Source: Pseudidiomarina donghaiensis
GTDB lineage: Bacteria > Pseudomonadota > Gammaproteobacteria > Enterobacterales > Alteromonadaceae
Assembly: GCF_900116895.1 (NCBI RefSeq)
Contig: NZ_FPCF01000001.1
Location: forward strand, 558,001 to 622,000
DNA length: 64,000 nucleotides
Direction: 5' to 3'
Shown here piece by piece: positions 45,895-55,945 of the stretch; the stretch's first letter is position 1, and every line of letters starts with the position of its first letter. The position numbers and the translations under genes are program-made. Under the pieces are notes generated by a model, which saw only the letters and a program-made list of their open reading frames with translations, searched no databases and was not told the DNA's origin.

Positions 45895-47529
45895 ATGCGA
45901 TTTTCTTCAGTTTTTGGCGTTCTTGTGCTTACTTTAAGCCTTTCGGCTTGCGGTGAAAGCAATTCGCAACACACGCAAAATCAAGTGAGCGCAAGCGCAA
46001 GTGCCTTGCAGGCGCACCTTGAGTTTTTAGCCAGTGACGACCTTGAAGGTCGTGATACTGGTAGCCGCGGGCACGAAATTGCCGCGAAATATATTGCCGC
46101 GGAATTTAAAACCTTGGGACTGCAGCCTGCCGGCGACGACGGCACCTATTTCCAACGCATTAAGTTTCGTCGTAGCTTTTTAGAAGAAAACAGCGCGTCG
46201 TTTACGTTAAACACTGGCGACGACACTGTTGAACTTGCGTACCCTAAGCAATTTATTACTGGCCCAAGTGCGTACAGTGAGCATGACGATGTAGAAGCGC
46301 CATTGGTATTTGTTGGCTACGGTTTAGTGTCAGAAGCATTTGAGCTTGACGATTACGCCGGCCTAGATGTGGACGGTAAAATTGTGGTGATGGCAACCGG
46401 CCGTCCTGAGCATTTACCAAGCGAAGAAGGTGCCCACTTAAATAGCAGCAAAGCGAAATTTGCAGCGGAACGCGGTGCGGTCGGTATTATTACCTTGCAC
46501 ACTCCAGAGCGTGAAAAAGTACGCCCGTTTGAAGTAAGCATTATGTATCAGCGTGCACCAAGCGTACGCTGGTTGCAGCCGGATGGTGAGCCTAATGTAT
46601 TGTTCAAAAACATGGCGGCATCAGCTTATGTGAACACCGATGCAGCCGAGCAGTTGTTCGTTAATGCGCCGGTGAAGTTGGCCGATATTTTTGCACAACT
46701 TGAAGCAGGGGAGATGCCTAAAGGTTTTGAGCTCGGTGTAAGTGCACGCTTACAACGTTCTTCGCGCCATGAGGAAATAACTAGCCCGAATGTGGCGGCA
46801 GTATTACCTGGCTCCGATGACACCTTGCAAAACGAATACGTGCTTTACACCGCGCACTCAGATCATATTGGTGTAACCAAAGATTTAAGCCAAGACGACC
46901 ATATTAACAACGGTGCAATGGATAACGCTTCTGGCGTAGCCGTTATGCTAGAAACCGCCCGTATGTTTGTTGAAAGTGATGTGAAACCGAAGCGTTCAAT
47001 TATGTTCTTATCGGTAACTGCGGAAGAGCGTGGCTTGCTAGGCGCAGATTATTTTGCACACCATCCAACCGTACCGTTAAGCCAAATTGTGGCCAACGTG
47101 AACTTAGATATGCCGGTATTATTGTATGATTTTGCTGACGTGATTGCGTTTGGTTCTACCCACTCAACCTTGGGTGCTTCAGTGGCTCGTGCTGCCGGTG
47201 AGTTTGGTATTGAGTTAAGCGAAGACCCAATGCCAGAGCAGGCTATTTTCACCCGTTCAGATCATTATCCGTTCGTTAAAAAAGGTGTACCTGCGGTATT
47301 CTTGATGACTGGTTTCACCTCAAAAACTGAAGGTGAAGACGGTGGTGAAGTATGGGGCAAATTCTTTGCTGAGCATTATCACCGCCCAAGTGATCAACCG
47401 GACTTACCGATTAACTACGAGGCTGGTGTAACCTTTACCAATATCAATTATCAAATTGGTGAGGAAATTGCCAACCAGGTGGAACGCCCACGCTGGTTGC
47501 CAGAAAGTTTCTTTTCTCAACTGGATTAA
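45895..47529 (+). CDS. M28-family zinc aminopeptidase, lipoprotein with PA domain
   Basis: A 544-residue protein with lipobox LSAC in the N-terminal signal. The M28 core has zinc ligands in AHSDHIG, NNGAMDNASGVAV, TAEERGLLG and RSDHYPF, interrupted by a protease-associated domain (about 140-260, FVGYGLVSEAFELDDYAGLDV). It should be an exported aminopeptidase anchored to a membrane. The start is uncertain between ATG 45895 and an ATG five codons earlier; neither has a strong Shine-Dalgarno. It diverges from the zinc receptor gene across the Zur box, so zinc-responsive control is possible. Confidence 0.88.
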   Translation: MRFSSVFGVLVLTLSLSACGESNSQHTQNQVSASASALQAHLEFLASDDLEGRDTGSRGHEIAAKYIAAEFKTLGLQPAGDDGTYFQRIKFRRSFLEENSASFTLNTGDDTVELAYPKQFITGPSAYSEHDDVEAPLVFVGYGLVSEAFELDDYAGLDVDGKIVVMATGRPEHLPSEEGAHLNSSKAKFAAERGAVGIITLHTPEREKVRPFEVSIMYQRAPSVRWLQPDGEPNVLFKNMAASAYVNTDAAEQLFVNAPVKLADIFAQLEAGEMPKGFELGVSARLQRSSRHEEITSPNVAAVLPGSDDTLQNEYVLYTAHSDHIGVTKDLSQDDHINNGAMDNASGVAVMLETARMFVESDVKPKRSIMFLSVTAEERGLLGADYFAHHPTVPLSQIVANVNLDMPVLLYDFADVIAFGSTHSTLGASVARAAGEFGIELSEDPMPEQAIFTRSDHYPFVKKGVPAVFLMTGFTSKTEGEDGGEVWGKFFAEHYHRPSDQPDLPINYEAGVTFTNINYQIGEEIANQVERPRWLPESFFSQLD

Positions 47530-47549
47530 CAATTTCGTTAACGCCAATC

Positions 47550-47571
47550 GGCTCACCTAAATTGGTGAGCC
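47550..47571. terminator. Hairpin between convergent peptidase genes
   Basis: A perfect 8-bp stem, GGCTCACC / GGTGAGCC, with a six-base loop lies 20 bases after the M28 gene and overlaps the end of the convergent metalloprotease gene. No T-tract follows on either side, so termination is only suggested. Confidence 0.4.
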
Positions 47572-49959
47572 TGGGGGCAGAGCCGGGGCTGGTTGTAATG
47601 GCCACGGCTTACCATCTGCCCACTGTTGCAATGCAAACACTGCATAGTCCCTGTGTGCTGAAGGCGCGGCTTGTTGCCATTGCTGTTGCTGATGCTGCAA
47701 AAAGCTATAAAGCGCGGCTTTGACTGCGGCGCTGCTATTGTCATGCTGATACGCACGTACCACCGCCCCTAAACTTTCAAACGCCAAACGTTGTTGTAGG
47801 CTACTGGCTTTGTTATTTTGTGCCGGTTGAATGGCGGCTTCGGCAATAGCACTCAATACCTTAGTTACATCAGGAATTGCCCCTTCACGACTATGTTGCT
47901 GTTGTAAACGCTCTAAACGTTGCGGGTGCAGCATCAAGTCAAGTACAAAACGCGCCGCACTTGCTGCCATGGTGTCGGTATCGACAGTCACCCCGGTTAA
48001 GCCACTAAAGCGTTCACGGTCATAGCTTTCACCGTATGCTGAAGGTAGCAATAGGCTGTGCAGGTGCTCAGGCAGAGCCAGTGTTTTGGCGCTAAGGGTA
48101 TTGCTGAGCACTTGCAAAGCACGCTGCTGTTGCGAAGCATTGACCGGTCGCGTTTGCACCGCTTTGCTGTCAGCACTTTTTACCGCGTAGTCATAATGCA
48201 TGCCAGCAAGCATTTTTACTGCGGCTTCGGCTTGATAGCGGTGCAACAAGTACACCGGCACCAACACATTTTGCAGCTCGCTCAACGGGCGACCATTGGC
48301 AAGGTTGCCTAAGCCAAACTGTTGTAACGCAGTTTGGCGAACCGCCAGTAGGCGCTCAAGTTCGGTCACCGCATCACTGCCGTTATCCCACAAATGTGCA
48401 TCGGGGTGAGCGCCGCCTGCAGCGCGCGCATCACGATCAGAAATAAACTGTAACCCCAAACGCTGGTTTTGGGCCAACACCTGGTCTAGATCACCGTTGC
48501 CATAACCATAAGCGACCACTTGCATGTCCCACAGGCCAATGCGATTGGTATAGGCGTCATTGAGTTTGAGTTTGCCGCTTTGCGTATCAATGGTCACAAA
48601 TGGATGCGGGTAGTCCATAACTGACGAGCGGTCATTGGCACTGGCGGCAAAGTTATGGGCAATACCTAGGGTGTGGCCAATTTCATGGGCCGAAAGTTGG
48701 CGAATGCGGTTTAGCGCCATGGCTTCAATGGCTTGCTCCAATTGCTGTTGCTGTGCTTTTGATTCAGCAGCATAAGGTGCTAGTAAGCCTTGGGCAATGA
48801 GCATGTCTTGGCGCACGCGCAACGAGCCTAGGGTGACATGGCCTTTGATGATTTCGCCGGTGCGTGGGTCGATAATCGAAGAACCATATGACCAGCCACG
48901 CGTGGCGCGGTGCACCCATTGAATCACGTTATAGCGTACGTCCATCGGGTCGGCGTTGGCAGGTAATTCACGTACTTGAAAGCCTTCTGGGTAATCAATG
49001 GCGGCAAAGGCTTCGGCCCACCAGCGGCCACCTTCAAGCAATGCCGTTTTCACCGGCTCTGGCACGCCAGGGTCTAGGTAATAAATAATGGGTTGGTCTT
49101 TGCTCAAGCGGTGGCGCGGTATGTATTGTACTTGCAGCGGCTCACCTAATGGCGCAGCGTAATCGACATGGCTTTCTGCCCAAAATCCGCTTTGCGGATG
49201 AAATTTACGTGGCGTGTAGTTGTCGTCAGGCAAGCGAATAAACGAGTGATGCAAATGCAGGGTAATATGGTCGGCATCAGCGGCTACGCTGCGTACGAAG
49301 TTGCCTGTACCTTCGCCACTGAAGGTTATTTTTGCCTCAAGTTCAGTATTGTCGGGAAAAGCCTTGCTGCGTTGCGGATAAATGACTGACTTATCGCTGC
49401 TTAAGCGGTATTGGCCCTGTTTGGTGTCACGCAGGCGTTTTGTGACACCGTGGGTGTCGCTTAATAAAAATGGGGTGTAGTCAATGAGTACATGCTGGGC
49501 ATCAGCGGCGACCACCTCAAAACCAGCAATGACCGAATCGGCAAAGGCTTCGTTAATGCTGGCTCGCTCGGCTACGTTGTCGGTATTGGCACGAAATTGC
49601 GTGTTGTGCTGCATCAGCAACACTTTGTTGCCTTCAATGAAAAAGCTTGCCAGTCGTGTGGCACCAAGCTGCCCTCTATCTAAACCGATATCGTTTGAGC
49701 CAAGCCCCCAGGGTAGGCTAGTCTGGAAAATAAATTGCGCTTGGCTTGCCGCTGAATGGCGTGGCACTTGAAGGTAGATTTTGCCATCGGTTTGATCGTG
49801 ATAAAACGTGAAAAAACCTTCATGTGCTTGCAGCTTGGCAGTAAACTCAGCAACTGCAGAGTTTGCGGCTTCAGCTTGCGCAGCAGCGGGAGCGGCAAGT
49901 GCCTGCTGGCCCGCGGCCAGATAACAACCGATAAAAGCTAAAAAGACAAAACGTAGCAT
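47557..49959 (-). CDS. Large secreted zinc metalloprotease (HExxH, DUF5117/DUF4953 type)
   Basis: An 800-residue protein with a signal peptide (cleavage after ALA, about residue 22). The zinc site HEIGHTLGIAHN, near residue 425, has the HExxHxxxxxH pattern of metzincin-like proteases. The N-terminal half has the beta-rich layout of the DUF5118/DUF5117 region; the protease and the helical C-terminus match DUF4953. Members occur in marine proteobacteria and Bacteroidetes and are thought to degrade proteins outside the cytoplasm. The substrate is unknown. The gene is monocistronic on the minus strand. Confidence 0.85.
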   Translation of the reverse strand: MLRFVFLAFIGCYLAAGQQALAAPAAAQAEAANSAVAEFTAKLQAHEGFFTFYHDQTDGKIYLQVPRHSAASQAQFIFQTSLPWGLGSNDIGLDRGQLGATRLASFFIEGNKVLLMQHNTQFRANTDNVAERASINEAFADSVIAGFEVVAADAQHVLIDYTPFLLSDTHGVTKRLRDTKQGQYRLSSDKSVIYPQRSKAFPDNTELEAKITFSGEGTGNFVRSVAADADHITLHLHHSFIRLPDDNYTPRKFHPQSGFWAESHVDYAAPLGEPLQVQYIPRHRLSKDQPIIYYLDPGVPEPVKTALLEGGRWWAEAFAAIDYPEGFQVRELPANADPMDVRYNVIQWVHRATRGWSYGSSIIDPRTGEIIKGHVTLGSLRVRQDMLIAQGLLAPYAAESKAQQQQLEQAIEAMALNRIRQLSAHEIGHTLGIAHNFAASANDRSSVMDYPHPFVTIDTQSGKLKLNDAYTNRIGLWDMQVVAYGYGNGDLDQVLAQNQRLGLQFISDRDARAAGGAHPDAHLWDNGSDAVTELERLLAVRQTALQQFGLGNLANGRPLSELQNVLVPVYLLHRYQAEAAVKMLAGMHYDYAVKSADSKAVQTRPVNASQQQRALQVLSNTLSAKTLALPEHLHSLLLPSAYGESYDRERFSGLTGVTVDTDTMAASAARFVLDLMLHPQRLERLQQQHSREGAIPDVTKVLSAIAEAAIQPAQNNKASSLQQRLAFESLGAVVRAYQHDNSSAAVKAALYSFLQHQQQQWQQAAPSAHRDYAVFALQQWADGKPWPLQPAPALPPGSPI

Positions 49960-50018
49960 GTTAACGACTCACTTAGTCTTTCGACAAAAGTTAAAGACAA
50001 ATTTAATGGACACGGCCC

Positions 50019-50492
50019 ATGTTTAATACTCGTTATAACAAACTCGCACCACAAAGTAATGTGGCAGATAGCGCCGGCGCGGTTGGCGGTGGAAAATTCA
50101 CGGTGGATTCGCGTTTAGGGGCCGATAGTTTTGTGTTGGCGCAGTGGCCATTGTGTGAACTAAGACGCTTTGATGACCAACGTTATGACTGGTTTATGTT
50201 AGTGCCCAAAGTGCCGCACTGTGTCGAGTTTCTTGATTTGCCCTTGACGCAACAGCAACAACTGGCGCAAGAAACACAACAAGCGGCGCAATTACTCAAA
50301 ACTCATGGGCGTGGCACTAAGCTTAATGTTGGTGCATTAGGTAACGTGGTCAGCCAGTTGCATGTGCATTTGCTCATGCGTGCTGAGGGCGACCCAGCAT
50401 GGCCTGGGCCTGTGTGGGGGCACTCACCGGCGCAGCGTTTTAGCGACGCCGAAAAATCAGCAGAGATTAAACGCTGGCAAGCTCTGCTTTAA
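50019..50492 (+). CDS. HIT domain protein
   Basis: A 157-residue frame. The HIT domain spans about residues 29-135: RYDWFMLVPKVPHCVEFLDL, NVGALGNVVSQLHVHLLMR with the HxHx histidine triad variant, and a C-terminal tail with WPGPVWG. HIT proteins hydrolyse nucleotide conjugates. The first 28 residues (MFNTRYNKLAPQSN) are unlike other members; a GTG at 50103 with GGTGG nine bases upstream would give the usual N-terminus, so the true start may be there. The 3' end overlaps fldB by 26 bases. Confidence 0.78.
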   Translation: MFNTRYNKLAPQSNVADSAGAVGGGKFTVDSRLGADSFVLAQWPLCELRRFDDQRYDWFMLVPKVPHCVEFLDLPLTQQQQLAQETQQAAQLLKTHGRGTKLNVGALGNVVSQLHVHLLMRAEGDPAWPGPVWGHSPAQRFSDAEKSAEIKRWQALL

Positions 50493-51000
50493 GTTGGTCG
50501 CACCATTTTTGAATACGTTCTTCGCTGTATTCGTACTGGCTGTCTTCATCAAGGGCTAGGCCAACAAAGAACTCGCCCTCGGCAATGAGCGCTTTTGAGG
50601 CGGCGAAGTCATAACCCTGATTCGGCCAAAAGCCAATGCGAGTGCAGCCTTGGGTGCCGCTGTTTGCAGCCAACTCGTCGTGCAACATGCCCAAAGCGTC
50701 TTGAAACCAGTCGGTGTAGCCCACTTGGTCACCCATGCCGAATAACGCCACCACTTTACCGTTTAAGTTTAGCTCGGCGATGTCTGGCCAATGGCTTTCC
50801 CAGTCTTCTTGAATTTCGCCAAAGTCCCAGGTTGATAAACCGAAAATAATGACATCAAACTGTTCGGCTTGCTTTAGCGGCACATCTTTAATGTTAAATA
50901 ACTCAACTTCACCGGGGGCAAATTGCGCTTGAATTTTTTCGGCTGCAATTTCGGTAAAACAGGTGGTTGAGCCGTAAAATAAACCGATTCGTAAGGTCAT
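50467..51000 (-). CDS. fldB: Flavodoxin, FldB type
   Basis: A 177-residue flavodoxin. The FMN phosphate loop is GLFYGSTTCFTE, and further flavin-contact segments are GLSTWDFGEIQEDW and FGMGDQVGYTDWFQDAL. The second-position threonine-cysteine variant (STTC) and length match FldB rather than FldA. It carries electrons in the cytoplasm. The ATG at 51000 gives the typical MTLRIGLFYGS start; a GTG four codons earlier is less likely. It overlaps the HIT gene convergently. Confidence 0.88.
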   Translation of the reverse strand: MTLRIGLFYGSTTCFTEIAAEKIQAQFAPGEVELFNIKDVPLKQAEQFDVIIFGLSTWDFGEIQEDWESHWPDIAELNLNGKVVALFGMGDQVGYTDWFQDALGMLHDELAANSGTQGCTRIGFWPNQGYDFAASKALIAEGEFFVGLALDEDSQYEYSEERIQKWCDQLKAELASV

Positions 51001-51137
51001 GGTTGATATCACTTCGCGATCAAGTTTTGGTGGATTAACGAAGGCGCTAGTGTATCAGAAAAACGCCTGTTTATGGTATGCTTGCGGCCTTGATATCGAT
51101 CACACCATTGTGACTAAACAGAAGGAAATATTGGGTT

Positions 51138-51434
51138 ATGGCATTAGCGGCGTTCAATGATTATGTGCAAGCACTCGAAACCGTTTTTGATCAGGCGGTT
51201 ACCGAAGGTTCTGATGACGAGCTTTTTGCCAGCGGCTATTTGCGCGGCCACTTTGATTTAGTGGTAGCCCAACTTGAACTCAATGACGCGGCACAAACAA
51301 GCGCTGTGCTGCCAGCGGTGCAGGCTTCTGTTGATCACGCCAAACATGAACTAGCGCCGGCCGACATGGTGCATATTCAAGCTATGTTGCAACGTCTTGC
51401 AGACGCTGCGGCGCAAGCCGAGCCAACAAGCTAG
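51138..51434 (+). CDS. yfcL: YfcL family protein
   Basis: A 98-residue, mostly helical acidic protein with the YfcL pattern (EGSDDELFASGYLRGHFDLVVAQ). Its function is unknown. In E. coli yfcL also sits beside mnmC and fabB, so the neighbourhood supports the call. The ATG follows AAGGAA. The last 53 bases overlap the end of mnmC on the opposite strand. Confidence 0.8.
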   Translation: MALAAFNDYVQALETVFDQAVTEGSDDELFASGYLRGHFDLVVAQLELNDAAQTSAVLPAVQASVDHAKHELAPADMVHIQAMLQRLADAAAQAEPTS

Positions 51435-53277
51435 CCCCAAGCGGCAACGGTTCGTTTAGCAACTGCCCCACTAGAATTTCAGCACCCAGTGGGGCACTGG
51501 TAAAGCCGCGCGAACCAAGCCCTGCGAACACCCCTAAATTGTCAGTTAACCAGCCACAGGCGGGCAAATGATCACGCGTGGTGTGGCGCAAAGCTGCACG
51601 GTCGTTGACCGGGATTAATTGCGTTGTCCACGGTTGCTGTAGGTTATCTTGTAAGGTTGCTAAGTTTTCTGCGGTGTCCGCGGTATGGGTGGGCTGTTGC
51701 TGCTGTGCGTCAAACTCAAGGCCTGCGTGCTCGCGTGCATAAGTGGCGCCAACGCAATGCAAGCCATTGGCCGGCGGTGTGAAGTAGCCTTTATAACAAA
51801 CCACCAAGTTACAGCCTGAGCTCACGTCGGTTGCTTGCACTTGCGTGACTTGGCCGCGAACATTTTGAAAAGTTAACTGCCATGGCGCGAGTAGGTTGTT
51901 GCTGCCAGCACCGGCGGCAACAATCAGGGTGCGCGCGTGGTAGTACGCCCCATCAGTAGCGCTAAGTTGCCAACCTTCGCGCTCAGATTTCATGGTGGTG
52001 ATGGGCGCGCACGGCGTTACCCGCAGGCGCTCGCCGCAAGCGGCAAATAATTGCTGCACCAAGTTTTCTGGCGGCACCCAACCAGCCCGCGGGTAAAACA
52101 ATGCGGGCTGAGCGGGTAGAGCGTTCCACAGTGTTTGTGTGGCTGGGCCATCTAGCTCACGTACCAAGCTGTCGTGGTAAAGGCCGCTGGCAATAATTTT
52201 ATCGTGGCGCTGCTGGCGCATGGCATTAAATGCCAATTGCACCACCCCAGTTTCGTGCCATAGCGAGCTGTGTTGCTGATAAAACTGCCGCGCATGGTCA
52301 AAAGCCCCTAAGAAAAATTCACTCAGTGGGCTTAACTCGGCGTGCAGCAGCGGATAAACGGCACCTTGCGCGTTGCCTGAAGCACCATTAGCAAGGCCAG
52401 TGGTGAGTAACTCGACGCTAAAACCACGTCGACACAACGACCAAGCCAAGCACGCCGCTGCAATACCTCCGCCAATAATGGTTACTGGCGCAGCAGCTGA
52501 GTCGCGGTTGCTGCCCAAGCTATGCGGTGCAGGTTGCGTTTGTTCGGTGCTCAGCTCGCCACGTAGCATGTCGCGTTTACGGCCAAAACCTTTAACTTTT
52601 TTAACCGCAAAGCCAGCTTCTTGTAGGCCGCGGCGCACCGCTCCAGCAGCGGTAAAGGTGGCGAAGCTGCCATGCTCACGACAACTTTGGGCCATGGCAC
52701 GATACAATTCTGGCTGCCACATTTGCGGGTTTTTATCGGGTGCAAAACCGTCAAGAAACCACGCATCAATGGTATTCGTGGCATGAGGTAGCCACTGCGG
52801 TAGCTGGTCGTGTATGTCGCCATACCATAAGTCGAGGGTAACGCGGCCATCATCAAACTGTAGGCGATGACACCCAGCATGAGGGCTTGGCAAGGCGTTA
52901 ATTAATAACTGGGCATAAGCCGCTAGCTCGGGAAAGTGTTGCAAAGCACGCGCCATATCAGCTGGCGCTAACGGATATTTTTCAAACGACACAAAGTGTA
53001 AGCGCATGGTGCTTGGCGCCTGCTCAGCGAACAGTGCCCAACTGGCTAAAAAGTTAAGCCCGGTGCCAAAACCACTTTCCGCAATACGAAATGCCGAGTG
53101 CGAATGAGTTTGCCAGCGCTCAGGCAGATCGTTATGCTGAAGAAACACGTAACGACTTTCGGCAAGGCCATTTTCATTATTAAAATAAATATCGTCGAAC
53201 TCAGTAGAGACCGGCAAATTAAACTCATTAAAACGAATCTGGGCTTTGTCAGGCGCTTTCACAGGCAGATGACTCAT
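51382..53277 (-). CDS. mnmC: Bifunctional tRNA wobble-uridine enzyme MnmC
   Basis: A 631-residue two-domain enzyme. The N-terminal methyltransferase (about 1-240) has the SAM motif IAESGFGTGLNFL and WFLDGFAPDKNPQMW. The C-terminal FAD oxidase (from about 265) has the dinucleotide motif IIGGGIAAACLAWSL and GLGSRGFTSAPLGAE. It converts cmnm5(s2)U to nm5 and then mnm5(s2)U at position 34 of tRNAs after MnmEG. Both domains are intact and the length is normal. It is divergent from fabB as in E. coli. Confidence 0.95.
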   Translation of the reverse strand: MSHLPVKAPDKAQIRFNEFNLPVSTEFDDIYFNNENGLAESRYVFLQHNDLPERWQTHSHSAFRIAESGFGTGLNFLASWALFAEQAPSTMRLHFVSFEKYPLAPADMARALQHFPELAAYAQLLINALPSPHAGCHRLQFDDGRVTLDLWYGDIHDQLPQWLPHATNTIDAWFLDGFAPDKNPQMWQPELYRAMAQSCREHGSFATFTAAGAVRRGLQEAGFAVKKVKGFGRKRDMLRGELSTEQTQPAPHSLGSNRDSAAAPVTIIGGGIAAACLAWSLCRRGFSVELLTTGLANGASGNAQGAVYPLLHAELSPLSEFFLGAFDHARQFYQQHSSLWHETGVVQLAFNAMRQQRHDKIIASGLYHDSLVRELDGPATQTLWNALPAQPALFYPRAGWVPPENLVQQLFAACGERLRVTPCAPITTMKSEREGWQLSATDGAYYHARTLIVAAGAGSNNLLAPWQLTFQNVRGQVTQVQATDVSSGCNLVVCYKGYFTPPANGLHCVGATYAREHAGLEFDAQQQQPTHTADTAENLATLQDNLQQPWTTQLIPVNDRAALRHTTRDHLPACGWLTDNLGVFAGLGSRGFTSAPLGAEILVGQLLNEPLPLGASLLARLAPQRLQDVAT

Positions 53278-53410
53278 TTAGTTACAAATAATATGGGCAA
53301 TATTGTACCGAATTAGTGTAACAATATTTCGTTAAAATGACGGAAAGCAGACCACTTTTTTAATTAAGTAAGCTACCATACATCAGCGCTCAGCAAGACA
53401 GGATATGAGA

Positions 53411-54622
53411 ATGAGAAGAGCAGTGATTACCGGTATGGGCATTGTGTCCAGTATCGGCGTGAACAAACAAGAGGTGTTGGAGTCGTTGCAACAAGGACGC
53501 TCGGGCATCGAATTCTCGCAAGAATTTGCCGACATGGGGCTACGTTGTCAGGTGTGGGGGCCAGTGCGAGCTAACCCAGCTGACCATATTGATCGTAAAG
53601 CCTTGCGCTTTATGGGTAATTCAGCCGCTTATGCCTACATGGCCATGGCGCAAGCCATTGAAGACGCAGGTTTAACCCATGAGCAAGTGTCAAACCCTCG
53701 CACCGGTTTGGTGGTGGGTTCTGGTGGCGCCTCGGGTGAACACCAAGTTGCTGCGGCCGACATTATGCGCGAAAAAGGCGTGAAGCGCGTCGGCCCATAC
53801 ATGGTGCCACGTTGCATGGCGTCTACCACGTCTGCGTGTTTAGCAACTCCATTTGAAATTAAAGGCGTGAACTATTCAATTAGTTCAGCGTGTGCGACTT
53901 CAGCTCACTGTATCGGTCATGCTTTAGAATTAATTCAATTTGGTAAGCAAGACCGTGTATTTGCCGGTGGCGGTGAAGAGCTGCATTGGACCTTGGGCAT
54001 GGAATTTGATGCCATGGGTGCACTCAGCACCAAATACAACGACACGCCAAGCAAAGCCTCACGTACCTATGACGCTGATCGCGACGGCTTTGTGCCTGCA
54101 GGCGGCGGCGGTATTTTGGTTATTGAAGAACTTGAAACCGCATTGGCGCGTGGTGCAACTATTTATGCTGAAATTGTTGGCTACGGTGCAACGTCAGACG
54201 GTTACGACATGGTCGCACCTTCGGGTGAAGGCGCTGTGCGCTGTATGAAAATGGCGATGGAAACCTGCGATACGCCAATTGATTACTTGAACACACACGG
54301 CACCTCAACGCCGGTGGGCGACACCAAAGAGCTTGAGGCTATTCGTGAAGTGTTTGGTGGGCAAGCACCTTATATTAGCGCGACCAAAGCGATGACAGGG
54401 CACGCATTAGGTGCAGCCGGTGTGCATGAAGCCATTTATTCATTGCTGATGTTGCAACACGGTTTCGTGGCACCTTCCATCAACATTGAAACGCTTGACT
54501 CAGCAGCTGAAGGCATGAACATTGTGCGTGAACCACAGCAAGCTCAGCTCACCACAGTCATGTCAAACAGCTTTGGTTTTGGTGGTACCAACGCAACGTT
54601 AGTTTTGCGTAAATATCAATAA
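53411..54622 (+). CDS. fabB: 3-oxoacyl-ACP synthase I
   Basis: A 403-residue KAS I enzyme. Catalytic C161 lies in [15 protein letters not shown]; the two active-site histidines are in [11 protein letters not shown] and [12 protein letters not shown]; the GFGGTNATL loop is at the C-terminus. FabB condenses malonyl-ACP with acyl-ACP and is needed for unsaturated fatty acids. AGGA lies seven bases before the ATG at 53411; the in-frame ATG at 53405 is too close to it. A strong intrinsic terminator follows. Confidence 0.96.
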   Translation: MRRAVITGMGIVSSIGVNKQEVLESLQQGRSGIEFSQEFADMGLRCQVWGPVRANPADHIDRKALRFMGNSAAYAYMAMAQAIEDAGLTHEQVSNPRTGLVVGSGGASGEHQVAAADIMREKGVKRVGPYMVPRCMASTTSACLATPFEIKGVNYSISSACATSAHCIGHALELIQFGKQDRVFAGGGEELHWTLGMEFDAMGALSTKYNDTPSKASRTYDADRDGFVPAGGGGILVIEELETALARGATIYAEIVGYGATSDGYDMVAPSGEGAVRCMKMAMETCDTPIDYLNTHGTSTPVGDTKELEAIREVFGGQAPYISATKAMTGHALGAAGVHEAIYSLLMLQHGFVAPSINIETLDSAAEGMNIVREPQQAQLTTVMSNSFGFGGTNATLVLRKYQ

Positions 54623-54652
54623 AATTAACATCCTCGTCTACTAAACGATGGT

Positions 54653-54680
54653 AAAAAGGTGCGCATTGTCGCACCTTTTT
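54653..54680 (+). terminator. Intrinsic terminator after fabB
   Basis: A perfect 11-bp stem, AAAAAGGTGCG / CGCACCTTTTT, with a six-base loop and T-tail, 30 bases after the fabB stop. Confidence 0.92.
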
Positions 54681-54712
54681 GTTGTATGCTCTTTAACAAC
54701 TCGTCCATCGCA

Positions 54713-55906
54713 ATGAAGATTAACTCAATGCATATTTTGGCAGACGCCTCAATGCCGCAAGTTGCGGTATTGGCTGAACACTTGCAAGTGCAAGGCATGG
54801 CTTTAACGCTGTCTACCTTTCAGGGTCGTCAACCCTCTGCAGCACAGCTGTCGGCAGCTGATGTGTTGATGATTCGCTCGATTACCCGAGTTGACGGCAC
54901 CCTGCTGCAACAAGCCCCAAAGTTACGTTGGTTAGGTACCGCAACCATTGGTACTGAACATGTGGACGCCGCTGCGTGCGCCGCTGCAGGAGTAACTTTT
55001 GCGTCAACCCCAGGGGTTAATGCGCGCGCCGTTGGTGACTATGTTGCCAGTGCCGTCGCTAACTTCGCATTAGAACGCAACCAGCTGCCGCAGGGCGAGG
55101 TTGCCATAGTGGGCGCTGGCCACACAGGGCGTGCGGCTGGTGAGCGCTTGCAAGGTTTGGGTTTGAACGTTCACTATTATGATCCGCCGCTGCATGCGCA
55201 AGGCGTTGAATGTGTGCATAACAACTGGCAGCGCGTGCTTAACAGCGCGGTTATTTCGTTGCATGTGCCGCTAACCACTTGTGGTGAATTTCCAACTCGG
55301 TATTTATTCAATACGAAAAATATTCAGCAGTTAGCCACTGGGTGCTTATTGATTAATGCTAGCCGTGGGGCCGTGGTAGCGGAGCAAGCTTTGTTACAGG
55401 CCATGCAGCGCCAACAAGCACTCCATGTGGTGCTTGACGTGTGGGAACACGAACCGCAAATTAATCATCAATTGTTGCCGTGGCTGCACTATGCCACTGC
55501 GCATATTGCCGGCCACAGTTTAGCCGGTAAAGTAGGTGGTAGCTTGCAGTTGTTTGAGCAGTGGCTGCAGTTTGCTTTTGGCCGCAATCATGCATGGCAA
55601 TTACCGCCATTAAATGCGTTGTTACAGCCGTGGCCACAAGCCATTGCCCCGCGGCTTTGGCAACAAGCGCAGGCACCAAGTTGGCAAATGCTAGCATCTT
55701 GGGTGCGCGCCATTTATGATATACGCAATGATGACAAACAGTTGCGCGACCAAGTGAGCGACAGCGCGAGTTTTGATGCGCTGCGTAAAGCCTACCAAGC
55801 ACGGCCAGAATTAAGCTGTGGCCAAGTGCACGGCGGCGACTGGTTAGCCGATAGCGATTGGCAGCAACGTTTGTCGCAACTTAGTTTTAGTTTTTCTCGG
55901 CTTTAG
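54713..55906 (+). CDS. pdxB: 4-phosphoerythronate dehydrogenase
   Basis: A 397-residue D-2-hydroxyacid dehydrogenase of the PdxB type. The NAD Rossmann motif is VAIVGAGHTGRAAGERL; catalytic residues are in LINASRGAVV (Arg), VWEHEPQ (Glu) and AHIAGHSLAGK (His), and a PdxB-specific C-terminal domain follows. It oxidises 4-phosphoerythronate in pyridoxal phosphate synthesis. Starts at 54713 (MKINSMHILAD) or 54728 (MHILADASMPQ, closer to E. coli) are both possible; an upstream codon at 54659 lies in the fabB terminator and is rejected. Confidence 0.92.
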   Translation: MKINSMHILADASMPQVAVLAEHLQVQGMALTLSTFQGRQPSAAQLSAADVLMIRSITRVDGTLLQQAPKLRWLGTATIGTEHVDAAACAAAGVTFASTPGVNARAVGDYVASAVANFALERNQLPQGEVAIVGAGHTGRAAGERLQGLGLNVHYYDPPLHAQGVECVHNNWQRVLNSAVISLHVPLTTCGEFPTRYLFNTKNIQQLATGCLLINASRGAVVAEQALLQAMQRQQALHVVLDVWEHEPQINHQLLPWLHYATAHIAGHSLAGKVGGSLQLFEQWLQFAFGRNHAWQLPPLNALLQPWPQAIAPRLWQQAQAPSWQMLASWVRAIYDIRNDDKQLRDQVSDSASFDALRKAYQARPELSCGQVHGGDWLADSDWQQRLSQLSFSFSRL

Positions 55907-55945
55907 TTTTTCACGAAAGTAATTTCAACGCATTCAGGAGTAGTC

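Noticed and set aside
53299-53327. Dyad AATATTGTAC / GTAACAATAT between mnmC and fabB as FabR or FadR operator
   Set aside because: It is imperfect (one-base indel) and matches neither known consensus; it may be a promoter feature only.
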